From an uncultured Flavobacteriales bacterium (GTDB lineage: Bacteria > Bacteroidota > Bacteroidia > Flavobacteriales_E > Vicingaceae): a stretch of 42,484 nucleotides of DNA. Location: positions 1 through 42,484 of the forward strand of contig CAJWVX010000010.1 in NCBI GenBank assembly GCA_913048175.1, written 5' to 3'. Positions 1 through 8,374 of this stretch are shown piece after piece. The position numbers and the translations under genes are program-made. How positions within the stretch are numbered: the first letter of the stretch is position 1; each line of letters starts with the position of its first letter. The notes beneath the pieces are model-generated. The model did no database searches. It was not told where the DNA came from and was given only the letters and a program-made list of their open reading frames with translations.

Positions 1-1727
1 AGGCAGCAACAAAAGAGTGGAGAAATGAATCTGTAGAAAGTAGATTGTCACACGCATTAGTTCGTGGAATAGTAGAGTTTATTGACGAAGATGTTGAAGA
101 GTGCCGCCAGAAGTTTAACAGACCAATTGAGGTGATTGAAGGGCCTTTAATGGATGGGATGAATGTAGTGGGTGATTTGTTTGGTGAAGGGAAAATGTTT
201 TTACCTCAAGTAGTTAAAAGTGCTCGTGTAATGAAAAAAGCAGTAGCGTATTTATTGCCATTTATTGAGGCTGAAAAAGGAGAGGGAAGACAGTTTGCCG
301 GGAAAGTATTGATGGCTACAGTTAAGGGAGATGTGCATGATATTGGAAAAAACATTGTTGGAGTAGTATTAGGTTGTAATAATTATGAAATAATTGATTT
401 AGGAGTAATGGTTCCTGCCGAAAAAATTATTCAAGTAGCCAAGGAGCAAAATGTAGATATTATTGGATTAAGTGGCTTAATTACACCTTCTTTAGATGAG
501 ATGGTACACGTTGCAAAAGAGATGGAAAGAGAAGGGATGAGTGTTCCATTATTGATTGGTGGTGCAACAACATCTAAAGTGCATACTGCAGTTAAAATTG
601 AAGAGAATTTTACTAAAGGACAAACCGTTCACGTTTTAGATGCCTCAAGAAGTGTGCCTGTGGTTGGTAAATTATTAAACGATCATAAGGTTGGTTTTGT
701 AAAAGAGATACAAGATGATTATCAGCGTTTGCGAGACTTACATAACAAGAGAAGAGCTAAAAAAGAGTTTTTAAAAATTGAACAAGCACATCAAAACAAA
801 TTTCAAATAAATTTTGAAAAGGACAAACCGGTAAAGCCTAATTTATTAGGAAACAAGGTTTTTGAGCATTATGATTTAAAAGAAATTGCTGAATATATTG
901 ATTGGACACCATTTTTTAGAACGTGGGAGTTAGCTGGTAAATATCCTGAAATTTTAGAGGATAAAATTGTTGGAGAAGAATGCGTAAAGCTTTTTGCGGA
1001 TGCTAAAAAAATGCTAAATCAGATAATTGATAAAAACTGGTTAGAAGCAAAAGCAGTAATTGGAATTTGGGAAGCAAACTCAGTAAAAAATACAATTATT
1101 GAAGTTAATAATGGAGAAGCTAATTTACAGCAATTAAGACAGCAATCTAAAAAGGTTGCTGGAGTTCCGAGTATTTCTTTAGCAGATTTTATTGCGCCAA
1201 AAGAAACGGGAATACAAGATTATGTTGGTGGATTTGTAGTAACAACTGGTTTAGGTATAGATGAACATATTGCTCGATTTGAAGCGGACCATGATGATTA
1301 CAATTCTATTCTCTTAAAAGCTTTAGCTGATAGATTGGCTGAAGCGTTTGCAGAGTTGATGCATAAAAAAGTACGTTTAGAGTATTGGGGTTATGCTGTT
1401 AATGAAAATTTAAATAACGAAGCTTTAATAAAAGAAAGCTATAAAGGAATTAGACCTGCACCAGGTTACCCTGCTTGTCCTGACCATACCTTAAAACAGG
1501 AGCTGTTTCAATTGTTAGATGCAACAAAATTAACTGGAGTAGATTTAACCGAAAGTTTAGCAATGTTCCCAACAGCTTCTGTGAGTGGTTTCTATTTCGG
1601 AAACGAACAAGCAAAATATTTTGGTTTAGGTAAGATTGATAAAGATCAAATTGAAGAATATGCTCAACAAAAGAATGTTTCTATCGAGAATGCTGAAAAA
1701 TGGATGAGTCCTAATTTGAGTTATTAG
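1..1727 (+). CDS. metH: Methionine synthase MetH, C-terminal part (5' end outside window)
   Basis: Cobalamin-dependent methionine synthase transfers the methyl group of methyl-tetrahydrofolate to homocysteine through B12. The reading frame (first full codon at base 3) is open to the left edge, so the TTG at 45 is an internal Leu codon and the gene is truncated by the window. Visible in order are the helical cap domain, the cobalamin-binding domain with the signature DVHDIGKN near 330-353 (its His is the lower axial cobalt ligand), and the AdoMet-binding reactivation domain with [12 protein letters not shown] near 1452-1487. The folate and homocysteine domains would lie upstream. In many Bacteroidota metH is split into two genes, so this could be the second half of a split enzyme; the window cannot decide. 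The family call is secure. Confidence 0.96.
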   Translation, partial: AATKEWRNESVESRLSHALVRGIVEFIDEDVEECRQKFNRPIEVIEGPLMDGMNVVGDLFGEGKMFLPQVVKSARVMKKAVAYLLPFIEAEKGEGRQFAGKVLMATVKGDVHDIGKNIVGVVLGCNNYEIIDLGVMVPAEKIIQVAKEQNVDIIGLSGLITPSLDEMVHVAKEMEREGMSVPLLIGGATTSKVHTAVKIEENFTKGQTVHVLDASRSVPVVGKLLNDHKVGFVKEIQDDYQRLRDLHNKRRAKKEFLKIEQAHQNKFQINFEKDKPVKPNLLGNKVFEHYDLKEIAEYIDWTPFFRTWELAGKYPEILEDKIVGEECVKLFADAKKMLNQIIDKNWLEAKAVIGIWEANSVKNTIIEVNNGEANLQQLRQQSKKVAGVPSISLADFIAPKETGIQDYVGGFVVTTGLGIDEHIARFEADHDDYNSILLKALADRLAEAFAELMHKKVRLEYWGYAVNENLNNEALIKESYKGIRPAPGYPACPDHTLKQELFQLLDATKLTGVDLTESLAMFPTASVSGFYFGNEQAKYFGLGKIDKDQIEEYAQQKNVSIENAEKWMSPNLSY

Positions 1728-1731
1728 TCGT

Positions 1732-1788
1732 TTCGTTTAATGTACTTGTTGGTCGCGTTATAATGCTACTTACATTGTGTTAAACGAA
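1732..1788. repeat. 57-bp imperfect palindrome downstream of metH
   Basis: TTCGTTTAA (1732-1740) and TTAAACGAA (1780-1788) are perfect inverted copies. Between them TGTA and TACA also pair, and the centre (1755-1766) is the near-palindrome GCGTTATAATGC, so the whole element is symmetric about position 1760. It could fold into a long hairpin and act as a metH transcript end, or be a member of a dispersed palindromic repeat family. No second copy is visible in this window. Confidence 0.55.
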
Positions 1789-1827
1789 GTTACTGTTTTT
1801 TAGCGAGAAAGTCGAGGGGGCACAATT

Positions 1828-1858
1828 TTGGCATAAAGTTTAAAAAAAATTAACTTTG
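1828..1858 (+). promoter_or_regulatory. Bacteroidota-type promoter for the OmpA-tsaB pair
   Basis: A TTG at 1828-1830 (-33 element) is followed after 20 bases by TAACTTTG at 1851-1858, a full match to the TAnnTTTG -7 consensus of Bacteroidota. The start codon at 1864 is only five bases further on, so transcription should begin at or within a few bases of the ATG and give a leaderless or nearly leaderless mRNA. Confidence 0.6.
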
Positions 1859-1863
1859 CAATA

Positions 1864-3105
1864 ATGTTTCAGAAATCAATCATACTACTTTTAACTTTTT
1901 TCTCTTTATTTTTAACTGAAGGATTTGGTCAAAATGCTGATTGCGATAACATGTTGATTTTAAAAGATACTATTTATCATACCAAGGCTATTTCTGGTTA
2001 TGGAACTAAAAAAGAGTTTTCAGATAATGCCTTGGAAGATGCTAAGACTTTTGAAAAAGAAGCGAATTCTATTTGGTATTTTATTGTTGCTAAAGAAGAT
2101 GCTGTTTTAACTTTTGATATTATTACAGAAAGTGCAACTGACGATTGGGATTTTGTATTTTATGAATACTCAAAGGGCTTTTGTAAAAACATTGTTAATA
2201 ATAAATTGGTGGCTTTAAGGTCTAACCTTTCTCGTAGCGCAATTACAGGTTTATCTCGAAGAGGAAAAACAAGTTTTGTGGGGGCTGGGGTTAATGCGAA
2301 TTATAGCAAACCAATAAGAGTTAAAAAAGGAGCTAGATATGTATTGGTAGTAAATAATCCTAAAAGATCTGGAGGAAAACATACGTTAATACTTCATTAT
2401 CCCAAAAAGAATAATACTAAAAAAGCAGTAGTAAAAACTAAAGTTGAAAAAGAAGTTGTAGCACCTGTTTCGTTAGTTACTAATTTTAAAATGAAGATCA
2501 AGGATGCCTCTACTAATGAACCAGTTCTGGCTTATGCAACTATTTCTGGATTAAAAGATGGTGTTGTTGAGGTTCTAGAAGAATCAATGTTTAAAAAGGA
2601 ACTTTCTAAAAAGAACCATAAAATAATTATTGATGTTTCAGCTAAGGGATATATGTTGACGTCTAAAGGGTTTAAAATTAGTAAAAACAGGACCTCTTTT
2701 TTGGCAGAAGTAGCGCTAGAAAAAATTGAGGCTGGTAAAAGAGTAAATCTCAAAAACATTCAATTTCATGGTAATAGATATGATTTTCTTCCTAAAGCAA
2801 CAAGTTCCTTAATGGCTTTATTGTCTTTTATGAAAGAGAATCCTAATGTTGTAATAGAGATTGAAGGACATGTAAATGGCCCAGGTAAAAAAAATACGAA
2901 AGACTATCAAGAGTTATCTTACAGTAGGGCTTTCGCTGTAAAAGAGTATTTAACGAAAAATGGAATTGTTAAAGATAGGATCGGCTTTAAAGGATATGGT
3001 AATTCAGAAATGTTATATCCAAATCCTAAAAGTCCGCATCAAGAATCTGCAAATAGAAGAGTAGAAATTAAAATATTATCCAATGAGTATAATTCTGGGA
3101 ATTGA
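1864..3105 (+). CDS. OmpA-family outer-membrane protein
   Basis: 413 residues with an N-terminal signal peptide (about 1-23, ending GFGQ). Residues 25-180 look like a beta-sandwich with several Cys and no family I can name. Residues 208-285 resemble a carboxypeptidase-regulatory-like beta domain (TNEPVLAYATISG). Residues 300-405 form an OmpA C-terminal peptidoglycan-binding domain: a beta strand with EGHVNG, LSYSRAFAV, the GYGNSE turn and the final NRRVEI. The protein probably sits in the outer membrane or periplasm and anchors it to the cell wall. Its last 23 bases overlap the start of tsaB in another frame, so the two are cotranscribed. The start is fixed by the signal peptide and by the promoter just upstream. 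Confidence 0.85.
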   Translation: MFQKSIILLLTFFSLFLTEGFGQNADCDNMLILKDTIYHTKAISGYGTKKEFSDNALEDAKTFEKEANSIWYFIVAKEDAVLTFDIITESATDDWDFVFYEYSKGFCKNIVNNKLVALRSNLSRSAITGLSRRGKTSFVGAGVNANYSKPIRVKKGARYVLVVNNPKRSGGKHTLILHYPKKNNTKKAVVKTKVEKEVVAPVSLVTNFKMKIKDASTNEPVLAYATISGLKDGVVEVLEESMFKKELSKKNHKIIIDVSAKGYMLTSKGFKISKNRTSFLAEVALEKIEAGKRVNLKNIQFHGNRYDFLPKATSSLMALLSFMKENPNVVIEIEGHVNGPGKKNTKDYQELSYSRAFAVKEYLTKNGIVKDRIGFKGYGNSEMLYPNPKSPHQESANRRVEIKILSNEYNSGN

Positions 3106-3760
3106 AACTTCCACAAAAATTTGTTCAGTAGCTGTTACTGATGGCAATAATTTATTGGCATTAAAAGAAGAGGGTGGTGATTATTCTCATTCAGAAAAGC
3201 TGACAATTTTTATCCAAGATGTTTTAAAAAAGGCAAGCTTAGAGTTGGCGGATGTTGATGCTGTTGCAGTAAGTAAAGGGCCTGGTTCTTATACTGGTTT
3301 GCGAATTGGAGTTTCTGTTGCAAAAGGATTATGTTATGCTTTAGATAAGCCTTTAATTGCAGTAGATACATTGCAAGCAATGGCTAAAAATCCTTCTTTA
3401 AAGTCGACTCTCTATTGCTCTATGATAGATGCTAGAAGAATGGAAGTTTTTACAGCTATTTATGATGGCAATAATAATATGGTTGAGCCAATTACCGCAA
3501 AAATTATTGATGAGAATTCGTTTTCAGAAGTTTTAAAGGATAATGAAATACTCTTTTTTGGCGATGGTGCAGCTAAGTGTAAAGAGGTTCTTTCTGGTAA
3601 TTCAAACGCTATTTTTAGCAAAGAAGGGTTGCCTTCGGCACAATATGTTAATGAAATAGCTTTAGAAAAGTTTGAGAAGCAAGAGTTTGAAGATATGGCT
3701 TATTTTGAACCTTATTACCTAAAAGATTTTGTAGCAACTACACCAAAAAAGTTGTTGTAA
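3083..3760 (+). CDS. tsaB: tRNA threonylcarbamoyladenosine biosynthesis protein TsaB
   Basis: 225 residues. TsaB is the ASKHA-fold partner of TsaD in making t6A37 in tRNAs that read ANN codons. The N-terminus ILGIETSTKICSVAV is the phosphate-1 loop of the fold, and KGPGSYTGLRIGVSVAKGL (about 65-83) is the TsaB signature. Length is normal for the family. The ATG lies inside the 3' end of the OmpA-family gene (23-base overlap), suggesting translational coupling with an unrelated envelope gene. It converges with the PrcB-like lipoprotein gene 16 bases downstream. Confidence 0.95.
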   Translation: MSIILGIETSTKICSVAVTDGNNLLALKEEGGDYSHSEKLTIFIQDVLKKASLELADVDAVAVSKGPGSYTGLRIGVSVAKGLCYALDKPLIAVDTLQAMAKNPSLKSTLYCSMIDARRMEVFTAIYDGNNNMVEPITAKIIDENSFSEVLKDNEILFFGDGAAKCKEVLSGNSNAIFSKEGLPSAQYVNEIALEKFEKQEFEDMAYFEPYYLKDFVATTPKKLL

Positions 3761-3776
3761 AGTTTTATTTTAAGGC

Positions 3777-4271
3777 TTAAAAACCTTTGCCACATTCATT
3801 TACTTTTAAAGTTTTTGTAAATGTAATTTCTTTATCTGTTTTAGGAATTTCTATTAACTGAAACGGATAAACCATAACTGTTGGAGAATTACAGGTGCTT
3901 CCTGGTTTGTTTTCTTCAGCGATTATAATAACGCGATTTTTAGTTTCTAAAACCGATTCGATTTTAATAGAATAGCTTCCATTATTTCTTTCGCCCAAAG
4001 CTACTGCAATCAGCATTTTGTTTTCAAAATCAAAACTTGGAATAGGCGGTTTTCTGTCGTAATTAGCAAATAAGTTGACCCATACAGCAGTAAGTTCATT
4101 AAAATTACGAATCTCAAAAGTTGTAAACGCTAAATAATTACTGTTTTCGCCTGTTTTAATTTCTGTAAAAGTTATAGGAGATTCTTTTGGTTTAAGATCT
4201 TTACTGCTCTTACATGAGAATAATGTTATTGTTGCAAATATTAGGTGTAAAATTAGGATGTTATTTTTCAT
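3777..4271 (-). CDS. PrcB-like lipoprotein
   Basis: 164 residues with a lipoprotein signal: hydrophobic stretch followed by TLFSC, Cys20 being the likely lipidated residue. The C-terminal half matches the PrcB C-terminal domain as I know it: KMLIAVALGERNNGSYSI (about 85-102), then KPGSTCNSP with a second Cys and a beta strand ending YPFQLIEIPKT. PrcB was first described with the dentilisin protease complex of Treponema; in Bacteroidota these are usually single lipoproteins of unknown function. The next gene on this strand is the tiny lipoprotein at 4306-4425, so the two may share a transcript with pdxJ. The family assignment rests on pattern memory. Confidence 0.6.
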   Translation of the reverse strand: MKNNILILHLIFATITLFSCKSSKDLKPKESPITFTEIKTGENSNYLAFTTFEIRNFNELTAVWVNLFANYDRKPPIPSFDFENKMLIAVALGERNNGSYSIKIESVLETKNRVIIIAEENKPGSTCNSPTVMVYPFQLIEIPKTDKEITFTKTLKVNECGKGF

Positions 4272-4305
4272 GAATAGGATATTTATTGTCTACGAATATT
4301 AACGG

Positions 4306-4425
4306 CTACATATTCCCCATAGGAGTTTTTATACCTTGAGAGCCATTACATTTTTTACTGCTACTGCAGGATGATATTGCAATTGTACCGATAAAAAGGA
4401 GTATTAAACTTGTTTTTTTAATCAT
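4306..4425 (-). CDS. 39-residue small lipoprotein
   Basis: A complete reading frame of 39 codons from ATG at 4425 to TAG at 4306. It encodes a short Lys-containing N-terminus, a hydrophobic core and the lipobox AISSC (Cys20), followed by SSSKKCNGSQGIKTPMGNM. The layout (signal, lipobox, Ser/Lys tether, one further Cys and a TPMG tail) fits a genuine lipoprotein rather than chance. I recall short Bacteroidota lipoproteins with this kind of C-N-G...I-K-T-P-M-G tail but know no function. It lies between pdxJ and the PrcB-like gene on the same strand, 39 bases after the pdxJ stop. Confidence 0.7.
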   Translation of the reverse strand: MIKKTSLILLFIGTIAISSCSSSKKCNGSQGIKTPMGNM

Positions 4426-4464
4426 AAATAGTTGATTATTAGCGCTTAATTTATGTGTGGCAAA

Positions 4465-5178
4465 TTATTTTAAGCAAGTTAGGTATTTTTGAATGGTTGA
4501 TTCTAAGCCATAATAAAGAGAATCGCAAATTAAAGCATGTCCTATAGAAACTTCTAAAAGTCCATTAATATTATTTTTAAAAAAGTTGAGGTTATCAAGA
4601 TTTAGATCGTGACCTGCATTTATACCCAGCCCTAATTCATTAGCAAGATTGGCAGTTTTTATAAATGGAGCAATAGCCTCTTCCTTGTTTTTTAAGAAAT
4701 TATCTGAAAAAGGGCCAGTGTAAAATTCTATTCTGTCTGTTCCAGTTTCAACAGCATTTTCAATATTTTTAATTTCAGTATCTACAAAAATGGAAGTTCT
4801 AATTCCAGCAGATTTAAATTCATCAATCACTTCTTTTAAAAAGTCTTTTTGTTTTAAAGTGTCCCAGCCTGCATTAGAGGTTAAAACTCCAGGAGGATCA
4901 GGAACTAAGGTGACTTGTTCTGGTTTAACGTCTAAAACTAAATTTATAAAAGAAGTGTTAGGAAAGCCTTCTATGTTGAATTCTGTAGTTAAAACAGGTT
5001 TTAAATCGTAAACATCTTGGTAAGTTATATGTCTTTCATCTGGTCTAGGATGGATTGTAATTCCTTCTGCACCAAATTTTTCACAATCTTTTGCAACTTG
5101 AATTAAGTTGGGCAAGTTTGTTCCTCTAGCATTTCTAATTGTTGCAATTTTATTGATGTTTACACTTAACTTAGTCAT
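4465..5178 (-). CDS. pdxJ: Pyridoxine 5'-phosphate synthase PdxJ
   Basis: 237 residues. PdxJ condenses 1-deoxyxylulose 5-phosphate with 3-amino-2-oxopropyl phosphate to give pyridoxine 5'-phosphate in the DXP-dependent B6 pathway. Signatures: [17 protein letters not shown] at the N-terminus, [10 protein letters not shown] (about 41-50), EGFPN and [11 protein letters not shown] near the C-terminus. I place the start at the ATG at 5178; an in-frame ATG at 5217 would add 13 residues (MVYSQF...) not expected in this family. A -7 like element on this strand lies at 5242-5249. Divergent from the CBS-domain gene. Confidence 0.95.
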   Translation of the reverse strand: MTKLSVNINKIATIRNARGTNLPNLIQVAKDCEKFGAEGITIHPRPDERHITYQDVYDLKPVLTTEFNIEGFPNTSFINLVLDVKPEQVTLVPDPPGVLTSNAGWDTLKQKDFLKEVIDEFKSAGIRTSIFVDTEIKNIENAVETGTDRIEFYTGPFSDNFLKNKEEAIAPFIKTANLANELGLGINAGHDLNLDNLNFFKNNINGLLEVSIGHALICDSLYYGLESTIQKYLTCLK

Positions 5179-5241
5179 TGTATTAGTATTTTTGAATTGA
5201 AATTGGCTATAAACCAACTGCTTTTATTGTAAAACCTCACA

Positions 5242-5249
5242 CAAAAGTA
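5242..5249 (-). promoter_or_regulatory. pdxJ: Candidate -7 element upstream of pdxJ
   Basis: On the minus strand this reads TACTTTTG, matching TAnnTTTG, 63 bases upstream of the chosen pdxJ start. No clear TTG -33 element sits 19-21 bases further upstream, so this is only a candidate. Confidence 0.3.
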
Positions 5250-5266
5250 GAAACTATTCAAACAAT

Positions 5267-5929
5267 ATGATCGCTTCTGAATTAATATCTTATGACATTC
5301 CTCCGTTAAAACTTTCTGATACAGGGTTAAAGGCGTTAGATTGGATGGAAGAGTTTAAAGTGACTGAGCTCCCAATCGTTGATGATGGTCAATACTTGGG
5401 CTTGATTGGAGAAGCTGATATTTTGGATAGAAATGATATTGATGAGTCTATCAATGCATATAATCTAACTTTTTCTACACCAAGTATAAAAAGTAATAAA
5501 CACCTATTTGAGGTTATTTCACTTATTGTACAACATGATGTAAATATCCTGCCAGTTGTTGATTTAGATGATCAATATTTAGGTGTAATTACTATTAAAA
5601 ATATTTTACATCATTTTTCTAAAGCAATTTCAGTTTCTAGCCCAGGTAGTATTGTTACTTTAGAAGTTAACCTTAGAGATTATTCCTTATCTGAGATAGC
5701 AAGAATGGTAGAGTCGGATGAGGCAAAAGTATTAGCGTCTTTTATCACTTCACACGTAGATTCAACTAAATTAGAGGTTACATTAAAGGTTAACAAAACA
5801 GATATTAGCAGAATTCTTCACACCTTTGAACGATTTAACTACACGGTTTTAGCATCATACAATGAAAGTGAATATCAAAAAGATATGCAAACTAAGTATG
5901 ACGAGTTTATACGTTTTCTGAATCCTTAA
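5267..5929 (+). CDS. CBS-pair domain protein
   Basis: 220 residues, no signal peptide, cytoplasmic. Two CBS motifs are visible: residues about 8-60 (TELPIVDDGQYLGLIGEADIL) and 70-125 (VNILPVVDLDDQYLGVITIKNIL). CBS pairs usually bind adenosine nucleotides. The C-terminal third (about 130-220), with alternating strands and helices, may be an ACT-like fold. The downstream POTRA/BamA-like gene starts one base after the stop, so they are cotranscribed, and nadK follows; an energy- or nucleotide-sensing role is a guess from domain type and neighbourhood. Confidence 0.85.
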   Translation: MIASELISYDIPPLKLSDTGLKALDWMEEFKVTELPIVDDGQYLGLIGEADILDRNDIDESINAYNLTFSTPSIKSNKHLFEVISLIVQHDVNILPVVDLDDQYLGVITIKNILHHFSKAISVSSPGSIVTLEVNLRDYSLSEIARMVESDEAKVLASFITSHVDSTKLEVTLKVNKTDISRILHTFERFNYTVLASYNESEYQKDMQTKYDEFIRFLNP

Positions 5930-5930
5930 G

Positions 5931-7337
5931 ATGCGCTCGCTAATTCTTAAAATCCCTTTAGCTTTAATTTTTATTGTTAGTGTCTGTCAATTTTGTTTTT
6001 CACAACAAAACGAGGAGGGTTATATAATTATAAAGGAGGTTAAGATTATTGGTAATAAAACAACCAAAGAAAATATAATTGTAAGAGAAGTCCCATTAGC
6101 AATTAATGATAGTATGATTGCTGGTGGCTTATCAGATATTTTGGAAAGAACAAAAAGCAATCTTTTAAACACCTCACTTTTTAATTTTGTAACAGTTGAG
6201 CCAGTTTATTTTGATGAGCAGCATATTTCTATATACATAACCGTTGAAGAGCGATGGTATTGGTGGCCAATTCCAATTTTTCAAATAGAAGAAACCAATT
6301 TCAACTCTTGGCTTGAAAATAATGATTTTAACAAGGTAAGTTACGGTTTGTTTTTGGCTAAAGAAAATTTTAGAGGAAGAAAAGAGAAGGTAATGGTGCT
6401 TTTACAAACAGGTTATACTGAAAAAATAGGTCTTAAATATGTTATTCCATTCATTAATAAGAAAAAGACTAGTGGGTTAAGTGTTAATTTTGCTTACGGA
6501 AGAAATCACGAAGTATTTTATTCCTTAACTAATAATAAAAGAGATTATTTTCGGTCAAAAGATCAGTATGTTCAAAAAGAAATTTCTGCAGCAATTGGTT
6601 ATGAGATTAGGCCAAAATTATACTTCAAGCACAACTTTGAATTAGAGTATAAGAATGTAAATGTTGAAGATTCAATACTGTTTTATAATCCAAGTTTTTT
6701 ATCTGAAGATAAAAATGATATGCAGTTCTTTAGTCTAAGTTATAAAATTAGAAGAGATAAACGAAATAATAAGAATTATCCAATAAAAGGTTCTTATTAT
6801 GATTTAGGGTTAAATAAATCCGGCTTTTCAATTCTTGATAAACAACTTCATTCGTTTTATGCTACTTTCCATCTTAAGAAATTCTGGCAATTGGATGATA
6901 AACTTTATTTAGCAAGTTCTTTAAAGATAAAATACTCATTTCAAGATGCACCGTTTTATTTAATGAGAGGTTTAGGTCAAGGGAATGATTTAGTAAGAGG
7001 ATATGAGTTATATGTTGTTAATGGTGAGAATTTTGGCGTTTTTAAAAGTCAGTTAAGATATGGGCTGTTAGAGGATAAAACTTTTAATGTCAAATCTTTA
7101 AGATCAAATAAATTTAATAAAATTCCTTTAAGTATTTATTTGGGAACATATTTTGATGCAGGTTATGTGGATTCTAAAAGAGTAGCAACTCATGGATTTT
7201 TAGAGAATGAATTGATGCTTGGAGGTGGAGTCTCTTTAGACTTTGTAAGTTATTACGATATGGTTTTACGAACAGAATTTTCTGTAAATCGGTTTAATGA
7301 AAAAGGACTCTTTTTACATTTTATAGCACCTATTTAA
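5931..7337 (+). CDS. POTRA-containing BamA/TamA-like outer-membrane protein
   Basis: 468 residues with a signal peptide (about 1-25, ending CFSQ). Residues 30-110 form one POTRA domain (IKEVKIIGNKTTKENIIVRE, a helix, then ISIYITVEERWYWWP). From about 130 to the C-terminus there are alternating amphipathic strands typical of a 16-strand Omp85 barrel, with the conserved region MRGLGQGNDLVRGYE near 346-360. With a single POTRA it is much shorter than BamA, so it is a distinct Omp85 member, perhaps a secondary assembly or translocation factor. It is translationally coupled to the CBS gene (one-base gap) and 38 bases ahead of nadK. Confidence 0.8.
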   Translation: MRSLILKIPLALIFIVSVCQFCFSQQNEEGYIIIKEVKIIGNKTTKENIIVREVPLAINDSMIAGGLSDILERTKSNLLNTSLFNFVTVEPVYFDEQHISIYITVEERWYWWPIPIFQIEETNFNSWLENNDFNKVSYGLFLAKENFRGRKEKVMVLLQTGYTEKIGLKYVIPFINKKKTSGLSVNFAYGRNHEVFYSLTNNKRDYFRSKDQYVQKEISAAIGYEIRPKLYFKHNFELEYKNVNVEDSILFYNPSFLSEDKNDMQFFSLSYKIRRDKRNNKNYPIKGSYYDLGLNKSGFSILDKQLHSFYATFHLKKFWQLDDKLYLASSLKIKYSFQDAPFYLMRGLGQGNDLVRGYELYVVNGENFGVFKSQLRYGLLEDKTFNVKSLRSNKFNKIPLSIYLGTYFDAGYVDSKRVATHGFLENELMLGGGVSLDFVSYYDMVLRTEFSVNRFNEKGLFLHFIAPI

Positions 7338-7375
7338 ATTATTAGTTAACTTCACATAATAAAAGAATCGACAAA

Positions 7376-8254
7376 TTGAAAATTGCAATATATAGTTATA
7401 AGTTAGAGGATAAGTATTTGCCGTTTATTCAGCAATTATTCCACAAGTTGTTAGAGCGGCAAGTAGAGGTTATTGTTTACGAAACGTTTTATAATGATTT
7501 GTCTAGTCATTTTAAATTGGATGATAGACTGAAAGTATTTAATAGTCATGAAGACCTTGATTTAGTTGATTATTTGTTTAGTGTAGGAGGTGATGGAACT
7601 TTATTGAAAACAATAACTTTTGTGAGAGATAAAAACATTCCAATTTTAGGTATAAATACTGGACGATTAGGATTTTTAACTAGTATAGCCACCGAAGAGG
7701 TTGATAGAGCTATTGATGCTGTTTTAAAAGGTGATTTTGATTTAGACACGAGATCTTTGTTAAGTTTGGATACTGAAGGCGATTTGTTTGGTGAAGTTAA
7801 TTACGCGTTAAACGAAATTACTTTACAGAAAAAAGACAGTTCGTCTATGATAACCATTCAGGTTTATTTAGGAAATGAATTCTTAAATTCCTATTGGGCT
7901 GATGGTTTGATAATTTCAACGCCAACGGGATCTACAGCCTATTCTATGAGTTGCAATGGGCCTATTATTTTGCCAGGCTCTGGAAATATTATTATAAACC
8001 CTATTGCACCACATAATTTAAACGTAAGACCTGTAGTTGTTCCAGATGACGCAGAACTAACGTTAAAAATTGCTGGTAGAACTGAGAATTTTTTAGTTGC
8101 TCTTGATTCCAGATCATTGACTGTACCATTGTCTAGTGAGCTAACAATAAGAAAGTCTCCTCATCAAATTAAACTTATCAGATTGACTGATTATAGTTAT
8201 TTGAATACCTTAAGAACTAAGTTGATTTGGGGACAGGATAATCGTAATTACTAA
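7376..8254 (+). CDS. nadK: NAD kinase
   Basis: 292 residues. Phosphorylates NAD to NADP in the cytoplasm. Signatures: FSVGGDGTLLKTI (GGDGT at 71-75) for nucleotide and phosphate binding, NTGRLGFLTS, LNEI, and STPTGSTAYSMSCNGPII. The start must be TTG at 7376: the upstream in-frame codons contain no ATG/GTG and hit a stop at 7343-7345. It follows the Omp85-like gene by 38 bases on the same strand, heading the conserved nadK / DUF6089 / uppS / bamA run. Confidence 0.96.
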   Translation: MKIAIYSYKLEDKYLPFIQQLFHKLLERQVEVIVYETFYNDLSSHFKLDDRLKVFNSHEDLDLVDYLFSVGGDGTLLKTITFVRDKNIPILGINTGRLGFLTSIATEEVDRAIDAVLKGDFDLDTRSLLSLDTEGDLFGEVNYALNEITLQKKDSSSMITIQVYLGNEFLNSYWADGLIISTPTGSTAYSMSCNGPIILPGSGNIIINPIAPHNLNVRPVVVPDDAELTLKIAGRTENFLVALDSRSLTVPLSSELTIRKSPHQIKLIRLTDYSYLNTLRTKLIWGQDNRNY

Positions 8255-8330
8255 ATTCAATTATCAAGGGTAATATCTTAGTCTATTATTTATGATCAAA
8301 TAAAAATTCGTCTTTTATGAAATAAAGTAA

Positions 8331-8338
8331 TATATTTG
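8331..8338 (+). promoter_or_regulatory. Candidate -7 element before the first DUF6089 gene
   Basis: TATATTTG matches the TAnnTTTG consensus and lies 36 bases upstream of the ATG at 8375 in a 120-base intergenic gap. The -33 position is occupied by TTCG (8307-8310), an imperfect TTG. It would allow the envelope genes from 8375 onward to be transcribed independently of nadK. Confidence 0.45.
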
Positions 8339-8374
8339 CGAGGTCAAAATTTTTTTTAAGCAGTATAAGAAAGT

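Noticed and set aside
45-47. TTG as the start of metH
   Set aside because: The frame is open upstream to base 3 and encodes MetH-like residues ([10 protein letters not shown]); the gene is cut by the window edge.
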